A DNA stretch of 64,000 nt from Flavobacterium sp. (lineage in GTDB: Bacteria; Bacteroidota; Bacteroidia; Flavobacteriales; Flavobacteriaceae), in assembly GCA_016714905.1 (NCBI GenBank), contig JADKBW010000002.1:186001-250000 (forward strand). Direction: 5' to 3'. Below the pieces are notes generated by a model. The model saw only the letters and a list, made by a program, of their open reading frames with translations. It was not told where the DNA came from and searched no databases. Within the stretch, counting starts at the first letter, position 1, and each line of letters opens with the position of its first letter. Shown one piece after another: positions 1-10,700 of this stretch. Position numbers and translations under genes: made by a program.

Positions 1-1
1 T

Positions 2-316
2 CCCAATAACTCTTTGTCATCGAATAATGGAGGCCCCATCTATAACAAATTTTCTTTAGAAATGAGGTACCCAATTACTTTAAAAGCTGCAGCCTCCATT
101 TATATACTAGGATTTGTTGAAGGAGGAAATGCGTATGAGACATTCAGTACTTACAACCCATTTCAACTTAAGCGATCTGCCGGTGCGGGACTGCGGATTT
201 TTATGCCAGCCTTTGGTTTGCTCGGAATAGATTTTGGCTACGGATTTGACCCTTTAACAGGACAAACAAAAGCAAATGGATTGGAAACGCACTTTATTAT
301 TGGTCAGCAATTTTAA
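2..316 (+). CDS. bamA: BamA family outer membrane assembly protein, C-terminal end only
   Basis: This is the last ~104 residues of an Omp85/BamA-type beta-barrel that enters from outside the window; the frame is open to the left edge. BamA is the central pore of the complex that folds and inserts beta-barrel proteins into the outer membrane. The visible part has short amphipathic strands separated by turns, the motif GAGLRIFMPAFGLLGIDFGY typical of the last strands of Omp85 barrels, and a C-terminal Phe (IIGQQF), which is the outer-membrane sorting signature. The next two genes encode OmpH/Skp-like chaperones, the usual bamA-ompH-ompH order in Bacteroidetes, and this supports the call. A TTG at position 14 is not a real start, because the coding frame continues upstream of it. 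Confidence 0.85.
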   Translation, partial: PNNSLSSNNGGPIYNKFSLEMRYPITLKAAASIYILGFVEGGNAYETFSTYNPFQLKRSAGAGLRIFMPAFGLLGIDFGYGFDPLTGQTKANGLETHFIIGQQF

Positions 317-362
317 AATTAACTATATTTGGCATGGAATTTTCTAACGAAATTTAAAAAGT

Positions 363-1579
363 ATGAAAAAACATATTGTATTACTGTTGCTTTTGATACC
401 TGCTTTTACATTAGTTCATGGGCAATCTAGAGGAGTTAAGATAGGTTACATCGATATGGAATACATACTTCAAAATGTACCAGATTATAACGAGGCCAAA
501 AATCAACTAGAGCAAAAAGCTCAAAAGTGGAAACAGGAAATTGAAACTAAGAAAAATGAAATTTCTAGATTAAAAGATCTTTTGGCCACAGAAAGAGTGC
601 TCCTAACCAAAGAGCTATTAGAAGAGCGAGAAGAAGAAATTGTATTTCAAGAAAAAGAACTATTAGATTACCAAGAGAAGAGATTTGGACCAAAAGGCGA
701 TTTAACAATACAAAAAGCTGTTTTAGCACAACCTGTTCAAGACCAAGTTTTTAATGCGGCTCAAGACATTGCAGAAGCAAAAAAATATGATTTTATATTG
801 AATAAGACGTCGGACCTAACAATTCTATTTGCCGCAAAAAGATATGATATTAGCGATCAAGTCATAAGAGTGATTACTAGAACAAATAAGAGAAATCAAC
901 TCACAAAAAAACAATTAAAAGAAGAGGAAGCCAAAGAAGCCAAAGAAGATATGGTCGATGAAAGCCCAGCTTTAGCCGAAAGAAATAAGAAACTTGACGA
1001 AAGGAAAGCAGCGAGAGAAAAATTAATTGCGGATAGAAAGGCATTAGCTGAAGAGAAAAAACTTGCATTGGAAGAAAAGAAAAAGCAAGCAAAAGCTGAG
1101 AAGGACGCACTGAAAAATGGAACACCATTACCTTTAAAGAATGATGTGAAGACAGAAAAATCGCAAGACTCTACATCCATAAAAGTCGAGAAAAACATTA
1201 AACCAGTTGCACCTAAAAAGGAAATCGATAGTTCACTTGTTATAAAGAAGCAAAAAGCCGCAGAAGAAAGAGCTAAAGTCTTAGCAGATCGTAAGAAGGC
1301 AATTGAAGATAAAAAGAAACTACTTCAAGAGACTAAGGACGCAAAAGAAGTGCCGGAGTAAATGCTAAGAAAGACTCGATTTCAAACAAAACTGAGACGA
1401 AAATACCTGTAGAAAAATTACCGAAGAAAAGTGCTGATACAACTGCGGTAAGCAAAAAACTAAAAACAGCCGAAGAACGAGCTAAAATAATTGAGGATCG
1501 TAAAAAAGCCATTGAAGAAAAAAAGAAAAAAGCACTTGAAGAACGAGAAGCTGCAAAAAAAGCGAAAGAAGGAAAATAA
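363..1579 (+). CDS. OmpH/Skp family periplasmic chaperone with a long Lys/Glu-rich tail (apparent frameshift near 1350)
   Basis: An OmpH/Skp-like chaperone that would hold unfolded outer-membrane proteins in the periplasm for BamA. Residues 1-20 form a signal peptide ending at LVHGQ. The Skp-like part starts at about residue 25 (KIGYIDMEYIL), runs into a long coiled coil (about 40-110) and ends near residue 180. Beyond it is an unusual Lys/Glu/Ala-rich extension. The first frame stops at 1359-1361, but the shifted frame continues with the same composition to a stop at 1577-1579 and repeats the motif AAEERAKVLADRKKAIEDKK as TAEERAKIIEDRKKAIEEKK. A single missing base near 1350-1360 therefore probably splits one gene of about 405 codons. 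It sits 47 bp after bamA and 41 bp before a second OmpH gene, so all three are likely cotranscribed. A genuinely shorter protein ending at 1361 is the alternative. Confidence 0.82.
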
Positions 1580-1619
1580 TTTGTATAAATAGTTTAAGAA
1601 CAGTTAATTAATAGTAAAA

Positions 1620-2123
1620 ATGAAGAAAGAATTTAAAATCTTAGTAGTAGCAGCGTTTCTTTTCGTTGCTGGCAATCAAAAAATTCATGCGCAAGCAAAG
1701 TTAGCCCATGTTGATGTTAGTGAATTAATGGCAAAAATGCCAGCTATGCTTGACGCTCAAAAACAATTAGAAAAATTAAGCGGCACATATGATGGTGAAT
1801 ATAAAACCATGGTTGATGAGTATCAAAATAAATTAAAGAAATACGAGCAAGAAGCAACTACCGTAACCGATGCAGTAAATGAAACTAGATCAAAAGAGGT
1901 TCAAGACATGCAAAAAAGAATTGTTGATTACAGAGATAATGCTCAAAAAGAATTACAACAAAAAGAAGCGGATATTGTAAAACCAATCATGGAAAAGGTA
2001 AAAGCCTCTATTCAAAAAGTTGGAAAAGCAAAAGGGTATCAATACGTTTTGAACTCAGAAGGTCTTCTTTTGACGGATGGACCAAACATAACAGCTGACG
2101 TAAAAAAGGATTTAGGATTCTAA
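1620..2123 (+). CDS. OmpH/Skp family outer membrane protein chaperone
   Basis: A 167-residue periplasmic chaperone of the OmpH/Skp family, close to the usual family length. Residues 1-25 are a signal peptide (cleavage after IHAQ). The mature protein begins with KLAHVDVSELMAKMP, the typical OmpH first strand, followed by a Glu/Lys/Gln-rich coiled coil (about residues 45-120) and a closing strand pair around YQYVLNSEGLLL. It follows the longer OmpH homologue and bamA, so the three probably form an outer-membrane biogenesis operon. An 11-bp stem with a T-tract beginning about 20 bp after the stop ends this unit before murI. The frame is intact. Its exact client range cannot be read from sequence. 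Confidence 0.9.
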   Translation: MKKEFKILVVAAFLFVAGNQKIHAQAKLAHVDVSELMAKMPAMLDAQKQLEKLSGTYDGEYKTMVDEYQNKLKKYEQEATTVTDAVNETRSKEVQDMQKRIVDYRDNAQKELQQKEADIVKPIMEKVKASIQKVGKAKGYQYVLNSEGLLLTDGPNITADVKKDLGF

Positions 2124-2144
2124 TATTATTATTGTCATCATTTG

Positions 2145-2184
2145 AACTACTCAATTCGAACATAGGATTGAGTAGTTTTTTTTT
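2145..2184 (+). terminator. Rho-independent terminator after the bamA-ompH-ompH unit
   Basis: A perfect 11-bp inverted repeat (2145-2155 AACTACTCAAT with 2167-2177 ATTGAGTAGTT) with an 11-nt loop runs directly into a tract of about 10 T residues. It lies between ompH and murI, so murI needs its own promoter; a -7-type box overlaps the end of the T-tract. Confidence 0.9.
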
Positions 2185-2191
2185 ACCTTTG
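2184..2191 (+). promoter_or_regulatory. Bacteroidetes -7 box (TACCTTTG) for murI
   Basis: TACCTTTG matches the TAnnTTTG -7 consensus known for Bacteroidetes sigma factors. It lies only 4 nt before the murI ATG at 2196, so if it is used the transcript would start at or next to the start codon (leaderless or nearly so). No convincing -33 TTG is at the expected spacing. Confidence 0.5.
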
Positions 2192-2195
2192 TTTT

Positions 2196-2972
2196 ATGAC
2201 GAACAATAATCCCATAGGTCTATTTGATTCAGGTGTTGGTGGCATATCGATTTGGTCAGCGATTCACAATTTAATGCCAAATGAAAACACAATCTATCTC
2301 GCAGACAGTAAAAATGCCCCTTATGGAGTAAAATCGAAAGAAGAAATCTTAGCACTCTGCATTAAGAACACCGAATTTCTGCTGTCAAAAAAAGCAAAAA
2401 TAATTGTAGTGGCTTGTAATACAGCTACAACCAATGCAATTAAGGAACTGCGTTCACGATATCAAGTCCCATTCATCGGGATTGAGCCAGCGATTAAGCC
2501 TGCAGCAATTCATTCCAATACACAGATTATTGGAATTTTAGCCACGAAAGGAACGTTAAGCAGTGAGTTGTTTAACAAGTCACTTGAAATGTATCAGGAC
2601 ACAAAAATTATTGAACAGGTTGGGTACGGCCTAGTAGAACTCATTGAAAATGGCGAATTAGAGTCAACGAAAATGACTGAACTCCTTCATTCTTATGTAG
2701 ATCCAATGGTAGAGAAAAATATAGATTTCTTGGTTCTTGGTTGCAGTCATTATCCCTTTTTGATACCTCAATTAAGAAGAATTCTCCCTAATCACATAAC
2801 AATAATCGATTCTGGCGAAGCCGTTGCGAAACAAACTTTAAATGTTCTAAAGGAAAGAGTTGGATTGCATGATGAAAGCGAAGCTAATACGCAGTTTTAC
2901 ACCAATGGAAACAAAAAAGTACTTCGAGAAATTCTGAAAAATAAGTACGAAGTAATCTACAAAGACTTTTGA
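2196..2972 (+). CDS. murI: Glutamate racemase
   Basis: Converts L-glutamate to D-glutamate for peptidoglycan precursor synthesis in the cytoplasm. At 258 residues it has the normal family length. The N-terminal motif GLFDSGVGG carries the conserved Asp11/Ser12. The two catalytic cysteines are visible as Cys74 in VVACNTATTN and Cys183 in LGCSHYPFL, each in its standard context. The gene follows the bamA/ompH genes but is separated from them by a strong terminator. It is convergent with the carbonic anhydrase gene, with 2 bp between the stops. The frame is intact and no signal peptide is present. Confidence 0.96.
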   Translation: MTNNNPIGLFDSGVGGISIWSAIHNLMPNENTIYLADSKNAPYGVKSKEEILALCIKNTEFLLSKKAKIIVVACNTATTNAIKELRSRYQVPFIGIEPAIKPAAIHSNTQIIGILATKGTLSSELFNKSLEMYQDTKIIEQVGYGLVELIENGELESTKMTELLHSYVDPMVEKNIDFLVLGCSHYPFLIPQLRRILPNHITIIDSGEAVAKQTLNVLKERVGLHDESEANTQFYTNGNKKVLREILKNKYEVIYKDF

Positions 2973-2974
2973 TT

Positions 2975-3493
2975 CTACTTATCGTCTTTATACCATCCTG
3001 AATACAACAAGTAGTTATTAGCAATGCGATTAATTTCGGTGCCAAAATCGGATGTGTTAATATCTTTTACCCATTTTGCAGGCACTCCAGCATAAATTGA
3101 ACCTGAAGGCACAGTAGTGTTTTGGGTAACTACGGCTCCGGCAGCGATGATAGAATTACTTCCAATATGACAGTTATCCATTATTATTGCTCCCATCCCC
3201 ACTAAGACATTATCTTCAATTGTACATCCATGAACAATTGCGTTATGTCCGACTGAAACATTATTGCCGATTACAGTAGCGTGCTTTTGATACGTGCAAT
3301 GAACAATTGCTCCATCCTGAATATTAACCATATTACCAATGGAGATTGAATTAACATCGCCTCTTATGACAGCGTTGAACCAAACACTACATGAAGACCC
3401 AAAAACAACTTCACCTATGATGGTAGCGTTTTCAGCAATAAAGCAGTCTTCTGGTATTATTGGACTTTTCCCGTTAACCGTTTTTATTAGCAT
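2975..3493 (-). CDS. Gamma carbonic anhydrase family protein (left-handed beta-helix)
   Basis: A 172-residue hexapeptide-repeat protein of the gamma-carbonic-anhydrase/YrdA/PaaY group. Rungs of the form [IV]GxxxxI run from about residue 15 to 140. The three zinc-ligand histidines of the family are present as H65 (IVHCT), H83 and H88 (VGHNAIVHGC). The Arg/Asp pair of the active site is visible as R44 and D46 in IRGDVN. I choose the ATG at 3491-3493. A longer frame starting at 3511 would begin inside the stem of the upstream gene's terminator. With the chosen start the ATG lies only a few bases after that terminator's T-tract, leaving little room for a leader. Family members are not all active anhydrases, so catalysis is inferred. 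Confidence 0.88.
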   Translation of the reverse strand: MLIKTVNGKSPIIPEDCFIAENATIIGEVVFGSSCSVWFNAVIRGDVNSISIGNMVNIQDGAIVHCTYQKHATVIGNNVSVGHNAIVHGCTIEDNVLVGMGAIIMDNCHIGSNSIIAAGAVVTQNTTVPSGSIYAGVPAKWVKDINTSDFGTEINRIANNYLLYSGWYKDDK

Positions 3494-3496
3494 TGT

Positions 3497-3524
3497 AAAA
3501 AAAAGTCCCATATTATTGGGACTT
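3497..3524 (-). terminator. Rho-independent terminator after porP/sprF
   Basis: On the minus strand an 8-bp stem AAGTCCCA/TGGGACTT (plus-strand 3517-3524 and 3503-3510, 6-nt loop) is followed by 8 T residues. It lies 12 bp after the PorP/SprF stop and abuts the carbonic anhydrase start codon at 3493. Confidence 0.85.
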
Positions 3525-3535
3525 GAATTAAATTT

Positions 3536-4540
3536 TTAAGGATTAATTGCTGGACAATTACAGTGATATTTTTCTGGTCTACAAAAGATATTCATTCCTA
3601 AAGTAATTTGATGAAAGCCTCCATTATCAAATTTTACAGCTCCCGTAATAACTGAGTAGGTGTAAGAAAGCATATAGTTTTTATAATTTAAACCTACAAT
3701 TGGTGTGATATACTGCAATTTTTGAGTTTGAGTACTTGTACCATCTCTGTATTCCGCACCATCTAAACTCCTTCTATAAGACAAACCACCCCAAAGCCTT
3801 CCAACTTCTAATTGCTTATAGACTTTCAAATTGACATCAATTGTCTTTTCTTTTGTTTCATTCACCAACTGAAACATAGCACTTGGTTCCCATAATAAAC
3901 CATCTTCGTTACCAAAAACATACCCTGAATTAATAATAAATTTTCTAATATCATCACTTTCATATTCCGTATAGATCTTTCTTCTGGTTTCAATAGCATT
4001 TTTCACCGTGAAATGCGTGTAAAATTCAAGATAATTGTACGACATACCAACATCAACATTGAAATACGAGTACTTTTGTATGCTACCATCAACAATTGGA
4101 TCAAAAATACCTCCTTGCAAAAATTGACTTTGATCTAGTGTACTTTGCGTAAGTCCCACACTCATACCAAAAGACAACTGATTCATATCAACGGCATCTC
4201 TAGAAAACATAATATGGTGTGCATAAGTTGCTTTTATTCCTTGCTGAGAATGATACCCATTCTTGTCGTTATAAACAATAACTCCTGCACCTGATTGATC
4301 ACTTTCTCCAATTTTTCCATTGAAACTCAATGTTTGCAGTGATGGGGCGTCTTTCTGTCCAAACCACTGTTGACGTCCAGTCAATCTTAATTTTGAACAA
4401 CTAGAAGCTCCCGCCATTGATGGGTGCAATAAGTAGTAATTATCCGATAAGTAATCTGAATACACCGCTATCCCTTCTTGCGAAAAAGAATATTGACAAA
4501 CAAAAAACACAATCAATAATAATAATTTTTTTATATTCAT
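3536..4540 (-). CDS. PorP/SprF family type IX secretion system membrane protein
   Basis: A 334-residue outer-membrane protein of the PorP/SprF family. It has a signal peptide at residues 1-20 (cleavage after YSFSQ), then the family opening HPSMAGASSC, followed by alternating amphipathic strands (FNGKIGESDQSGAGVIVYND and similar). Members such as SprF of Flavobacterium johnsoniae are needed to export particular cell-surface proteins with type B (CHU_C) sorting domains. Each usually lies next to its client gene. Here the upstream gene is a giant protein with such a domain, so I infer a client-partner pair. A 232-bp gap with a -7-like TATCTTTG (minus strand, 4698-4705) separates the two, so this gene may also have its own promoter and a leader of about 150 nt. 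The protein ends in a Cys-containing tail (FCRPEKYHCNCPAINP). Confidence 0.9.
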   Translation of the reverse strand: MNIKKLLLLIVFFVCQYSFSQEGIAVYSDYLSDNYYLLHPSMAGASSCSKLRLTGRQQWFGQKDAPSLQTLSFNGKIGESDQSGAGVIVYNDKNGYHSQQGIKATYAHHIMFSRDAVDMNQLSFGMSVGLTQSTLDQSQFLQGGIFDPIVDGSIQKYSYFNVDVGMSYNYLEFYTHFTVKNAIETRRKIYTEYESDDIRKFIINSGYVFGNEDGLLWEPSAMFQLVNETKEKTIDVNLKVYKQLEVGRLWGGLSYRRSLDGAEYRDGTSTQTQKLQYITPIVGLNYKNYMLSYTYSVITGAVKFDNGGFHQITLGMNIFCRPEKYHCNCPAINP

Positions 4541-4772
4541 TTTATATATCGTTTTGTTGAAAAATGGGGCTAAAATTTTTACTAATTATCATCTAATCTC
4601 TGAAACAAATCTACTAAACACTTCTGAAACAATCCTCCAAAATCATTAACTAACTCATACGAAATACTTACTATTTAAGATTTTTTTGGGAACTTGTCAA
4701 AGATATAAATTTTGTATTAGCTTGACTATTCAATGCAAAAATATTACCATCAGAATATCTTAATCGCAATAT

Positions 4773-7700
4773 TTATCTTTTCAAAGAAAAATGGGACCTA
4801 AATTCTTTGTCTTGTCCGTTCTCTTTATAAAATAATTTAAACCAATAATCATCTCCAGGTAAGTCTGCTCCGTTATATTTTCCGTCCCAGCCTTCGCCTT
4901 TTGTAGCAATTTGTTTAATCAATTTACCGTAGCGATCAAATATATAAATATAAGCCTCCGTTTGGTCTGCGATTTCAAATATATTCCAAGTGTCATTATA
5001 ACTATCGCCATTTGGTGTAAAGAATTTCGGGTAGTTTATAATAGTGAAACTAGTCTGCACCGATCCGCATCCAAACTTGTCTTTAACAGTCACAATATGG
5101 GTTCCTGAAAGCAGTGCTACAAAGAAATTCTGAGTTTGAAACGGTCCTGAATCCAACTGATACAAATAATCTCCCGGTGGTTCTACAGTAATCACAACCT
5201 CCTGATCTGCATCAAAATAAGTGGTCTCTGAGCTATAGGCAGCACTTGGAGCCAAGGAAGGAACAATCGTTGCATTTTCTATATTGGAACAATTCGTTGC
5301 TAAATTTGTGACTTGAACACTATATTGCCCCGGAACCGTCGCTAAATAACTATTACCTGTTTCTCCAGCAATGACACCATTGATGTCGGACCACTCAAAA
5401 CTATATTGTGATGTACTTAAATTAGTGGTCAAGGTATAATCCGAAATTGGGTTTCCAGATGGGTCAACACAAATGTATCCATCTTGTGGTAAATTAATCT
5501 CAGGAAGCGGATTGACATTTATGGTACCGGTTAAACTCGCTGTACCGCATCCGCCTAAAGTTCTAATGATATAAGTGAAAGTTCCCGATTCTGTAGTGAC
5601 CCCATTGATGGTAAAGGTTTTTGTTGTAGCATTATAATTCCCTTGAATACCTTCAGGAACACTTCCGGCTACTAATGAGGCTCCCGTTGCTCCATTGCCT
5701 ACTTGATAGGTAATAGGAAGTATCGCATCGTTGATACAAACCGTTTGTGAAGCCGTTGAACTCACTAAAGCAATAGTCACATTAGGATCGATAGTAATGG
5801 TACCGTTTAATGAAGCTACGCCACAACCGCCAACAGTTGTCACCACATAAGGATAGGTAGCCACGACTGAACTCGAACCTGAGATCGTTAACACCCCACC
5901 CGAGTAAGTACTTGTCACGCCCGTAGGCAATCCCGTTACTGTAACACTTGTCGGATTGTTCTCTGTTCTATAGGTTATCGGGTCGATAAGTTCATTGATA
6001 CAAGCACTTTGAAAAGTGGTACTTGTTGAAGAAGTCAGAATCAATTCAACTTCAGGTCGAACAACCAATACGCCACTTAATGATGAAAAAGAACATCCTC
6101 CGGTGGTAGTAACCACAAAATTAAAGGTGCCTGGCTCCAAGGCCGTACCGCTGATGGTCAGCACTCCTGCCGTAAAAATAGGGTTCACTCCAAGTGGTAA
6201 ACTTCCAGAGGTAATCGATGCCCCTAATGCTCCATTGCCAATGGTATAAGAAAACGGTGTGATATTATCGTTGACACAAAGTGTTTGTGTACTTACCCCT
6301 GAGGTCAACGAGATACTAGCCGTTGGCAAAATAGTCACACTAGCCAAACTACTATCATTCACACAAGGCGCTGTGCCGAGTAAAGTATAAGTAAATGTAC
6401 TGGAGGTAGCGCCAATAGTAGGGACAAATGTTCCTGCTAAAGCGTTGAATATTCCTCCGGTTCCTGAACTTCTGGTCCAAGTTCCTCCTGGTTGTTCTCC
6501 ACTAATTAGAGTAAATAAGTCAACCGTAGTGGTGGCACTCTCACAGATTATTTGTGCAGGTCCATCTACGCCTGCATTGGGTTGATTGTTAATATTCACC
6601 GTAGCGATACTACTATCATTCACGCAAGGTGCAACCCCTGGTATGGTATAAGTAAATGTACTTGTAGTAGACCCAGCCGATGGCGTAAAACTTCCACTTG
6701 CTGCGCTAAACAATCCGCCTGTGCCTGAGGTTCTACTCCAGGTTCCTCCGGCTTGCTCTGCTGTGATTAATCCAAATAAATCTATCGCCGTGGCGCTACT
6801 ATCACAAATCGAAGTCACTCCATCGAGTCCTGCATTGGGTTGCGCACTGATATTTACTGTTACCACACTTGTATCATCCGTACATGGTAATATACCGCTT
6901 AAAGTGTAAACAAATGTACTGGTAGTGGCTCCAACAGCTGGAGTAAAAGTGCCCAAACCAGGATTAAAACTTCCTCCTGTTCCACCTGTTCTTGTCCAAA
7001 CTCCACCCGACTGCTCTGCTGTGATTAGTGAGAATAAATCTATGGCAGTAGTACTGCTATCACAAATCGCTACAGCTCCATCCACACCAGCATTAGGTTG
7101 CGCATTGATGTCTATCGTGGCAAGGCTACTAGAATCTACACATGGTGGTGTTCCTATTATCGTATAGGTAAAAGTACTGTTTGTAGCACCTGCCGCTGGG
7201 GTATATCTCGCCGTTGCAGCGTCAAAAACGCCTCCTGTACCTGAACTTCTTACCCAAGTCCCTCCTGTTTGTTCCCCATTGATTAGCGAGAATAAATCTA
7301 TGGCAGTGTTATCGTTCTCACAAACCACTTTTGCCAAACCACTTACTCCTGCATCGGGTTGCGCATTGATATTTACTCTAGCCTCACTAGTATCATTCCC
7401 ACAAGGCGCTAAACCATTTACTGTGTAAGTAAAAGTGCTGGTTAAAGCTCCCGGAGCAGGTGTATAGATTCCACCAGGGGTAAGTGTTCCGCCACTTCCT
7501 GTACTTCTTGTCCAAGTTCCTCCAGGTTGTTCTGAAGTAATAAGTGTATTTAAATCAATTGGTGTTGCACTACTATCGCAAATCGTTGTTGCCCCATCAA
7601 CTCCAGCATTAGGAGCGGCAACAACTACAATACTCACTTGACTACTAGAATCTACGCAAGGCGCAGTGCCAGCAATATAATATGTAAAAAGACTCGAGCT

Positions 7701-10700
7701 ACCGCCAGGACTTGGTGTAAAGGTCCCTGCAATCGGGTCAAAAACACCACCAGTTCCTATTCGTGTCCAAAGGCCTCCACTTTGTTCTCCGGTGATTAAA
7801 TCAAATAAATTAATTGATGTAGTACTATCACTACAAACCAACAGTGGTGCGTTGGCTACTCCTGCATCGGGTTGTGCGTTGATTGTTACCGTAGCTACAC
7901 TTGTTGCATCTACGCATGGCGCAATTCCTGGCAATCTGTATTCAAAAGTACTGGTAGTCGCATCAATGGCTGGAGTAAAGCTTCCTGTGGCTGCAACAAA
8001 AGTTCCTCCTATTCCGGTTCCTGTTCTTGTCCATGTACCTCCAGGTTGTTGACCTGAAATTATAGTATTCAAATCTATAACTGTAGTATTGGTCTCACAA
8101 ATGGTAATGCCTCCTGAGGTTCCTGCATTAGGTTGCGCATTGATATTTACTGTGGCAATACTGGTAGAATTAACGCAAGGCGCGGTTCCAAGTAAGGTAT
8201 ATTCAAAAGTGCTGGTTGTTGCTCCAGTCGGGATAAAAGTTCCGGCTGCTGCATTAAAAACACCTGTCACTCCACCTGAAGTTCTTGTCCATGTACCTCC
8301 GGCCTGTTGACCAGTAATTATAGTGTTCAAATCAATCAAAGTCGTGTCATTATCACAAACAAGTGTCGATCCATTTGTTCCAGCATCAGGTTGTGCATTA
8401 ATCGTTACAATGACCAAACTAAAATCATCAACACAAGGTGCTGTTCCTGTTATGGTGTAAGTAAAAGTACTACTTGTAGCTCCTGGAGTTGGAATAAAAG
8501 TTCCAGCTATTGCGTCAAACGTTCCTCCAGTTCCGGTTCTTGTCCAAGTTCCTCCTAGTTGCTCTCCCGTAATTAAATTATTCAAATCTATCAATGTCGT
8601 GCTGCTATCACAAACAACTTGTGGTGCTCCGTCTAAACCTGCATAAGGTTGCGCATTAATATTCACTGTAGCAATACTGGTAGAATTAACGCATGGCGCG
8701 GTTCCAACTAACCGGTTCTTGTCCAAACCCCGCCGGTTTGCTCCCCCGTAATCAAATTATTCAAATCTATCAATGCAGTACTGCTATCACAAACAACTTG
8801 CGGTGCTGCGTCTACTCCTGCATTTGGCTGTGCATTAATATTCACTGTCGCAATACTGACATCATTTATACAAGGCGCAGTTCCAACTAAGGTATACTCA
8901 AAAGTACTAGTAACGGCATTTGTGGGGATAAAAGTCCCCGCTGCTGCGTTAAAAATTCCTGTCACTCCTCCTGAAGTTCTTGTCCAAGTTCCTCCAGTTT
9001 GTTGACCCGTAATTAAAGTATTCAAATCTATCACTGCCACACTGCTATCGCAAACCAACGTACTTCCGTCGCTTCCCGCATTTGGAGCCGCATTAATATT
9101 TACTGTTACAACACTAAAATCATCAACACATGGCGCAACGCCTGCTATTCTATACTCAAAAGTGCAAACCGATGAAGCACCAACTGCTGGTAAAAATGTC
9201 CCAGCTAATGCATTAAAAGTCCCGCCAGTACCTAATAACCTGGTCCAGGTTCCGCCTGCCTGTTCACCCGTAATTAACAATCCTAAATCAATAGGAGTCA
9301 GTAGATTATCGCAAACTGTAGTGGAACCGTCAAGGCCAGCGTTGGGCAGTGGCTGCACATCAATAGTAGTGGTTACAGAACAGATGTCAACCCCGCCCGA
9401 TGTAATTTCATAGGTGAAAACATAATTCCCAGCTACACTTGGTGTGCCCGATAAAGTAAAAACCCCTGCTAATAAACTACCAGTAATTCCTGCAGGTAAA
9501 ACACCGGCTGTTAAAACCAAACTAGTTATTCCAGCGGTTGTACTATAAGTAATCGGAGTCATCGATGAATTCACACATGGTGTTTCCAATAAAGAAGAGG
9601 CATTCACAGTACAAGGGCAATTATCAATCTCAACGGAAGTTTGCGCATTAAATGCTGGACAACTCGCTGTTGCAGCGATGTCATAATTCACAGTGTAGGT
9701 GCCCACTGTACTTCCAAATGGGGTTATCGCTCCAGTCGCAGGATCTATAATCAATCCTGCTGGTGTTGCTGAATATACTCCTCCTGCCGTTAGCAAAGTT
9801 TCAGTAATTGCTTGAGGGGTTGCGATGTTATTGCAGTATGGACTAGCAGCGTACGATATTGTTCCTGATGGTGTTGGAATAACATTCAGGTCAAATGTCT
9901 TTACCAATACACATCCCGTTAAAAGATCTTCAAATCGCACCCAAATTGTCGCAGTAGTCCCCGAAATAGAATAAGTCGCTAAATCAGCATCTGGAATAAT
10001 GCCGTTTGGCGAGCCGTCAAATGGTTCATTACCGGCATTGGTGTTATAATAAGTGACGATATAATCGGCTGGATTTAATGTAGATGTCATCAAAGTCGTC
10101 TGATCAATATTAAATTGATAAGGTCCAGCAGAAGAGGTACACAAGGTAAGGTCGATAGGAGGAGTCGCAGTAATTTCAGGCAAAATCCAATGATTATGTC
10201 ATCAACCGCTAGCCTGCAACCCGCTGGTGTATATTCTTCAAAAGTATATACTCCAGGCTCAGTCGTTACTAAATCTGGCCCTGTTTCAAGAGGCAACAAT
10301 ACCCCGTCTTTATACCACTTAAAAATATTAGCACTTGGAGTAACTCCAGAAGAAATAGTAACCGTCTCTCCGAAACAAACAAAAGGATTGTTATCTAAAC
10401 CAAGGTTATCTACTAAAACCAATGGTTCAATTCTAAAATTCTTAATGAAAACACCTGAATCCCATAAGGCATCTGATACATTGGCAATCGCCAGTTTGAT
10501 GTGATAGGTTTCTCCGCAAATCAAAGGAGCAGTAGCCCGAAGAGGCACTGTAAACCCGTCATATTGAATATAAGTATGAGAAGGATTACCGACAATTGTG
10601 TTGTTTACATAGTAGGCACAATTCCGACAAGGCCCCGCATTAGCGATTCCATTATTTACATTTCCTATAGATACTGCATTAGACCCCGTAGTAGTGGTCG

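Noticed and set aside
896..1198. Minus-strand open frames inside the first ompH gene
   Set aside because: Phe/Ser-rich antisense readings of the Lys/Glu-rich tail; no independent support.
6330..9350. Regularly spaced ~258-bp repeats that could suggest a CRISPR or satellite array
   Set aside because: Spacing, codon phase and protein hallmarks (CDSST, NINAQPNAG) show coding repeats; CRISPR repeats are 20-40 bp with unique spacers.
6016..9413. Long plus-strand open frames opposite the giant T9SS protein
   Set aside because: They are antisense shadows created by the repeat composition (Thr/Gly/Pro codons read backwards), with no signal, start context or family resemblance.
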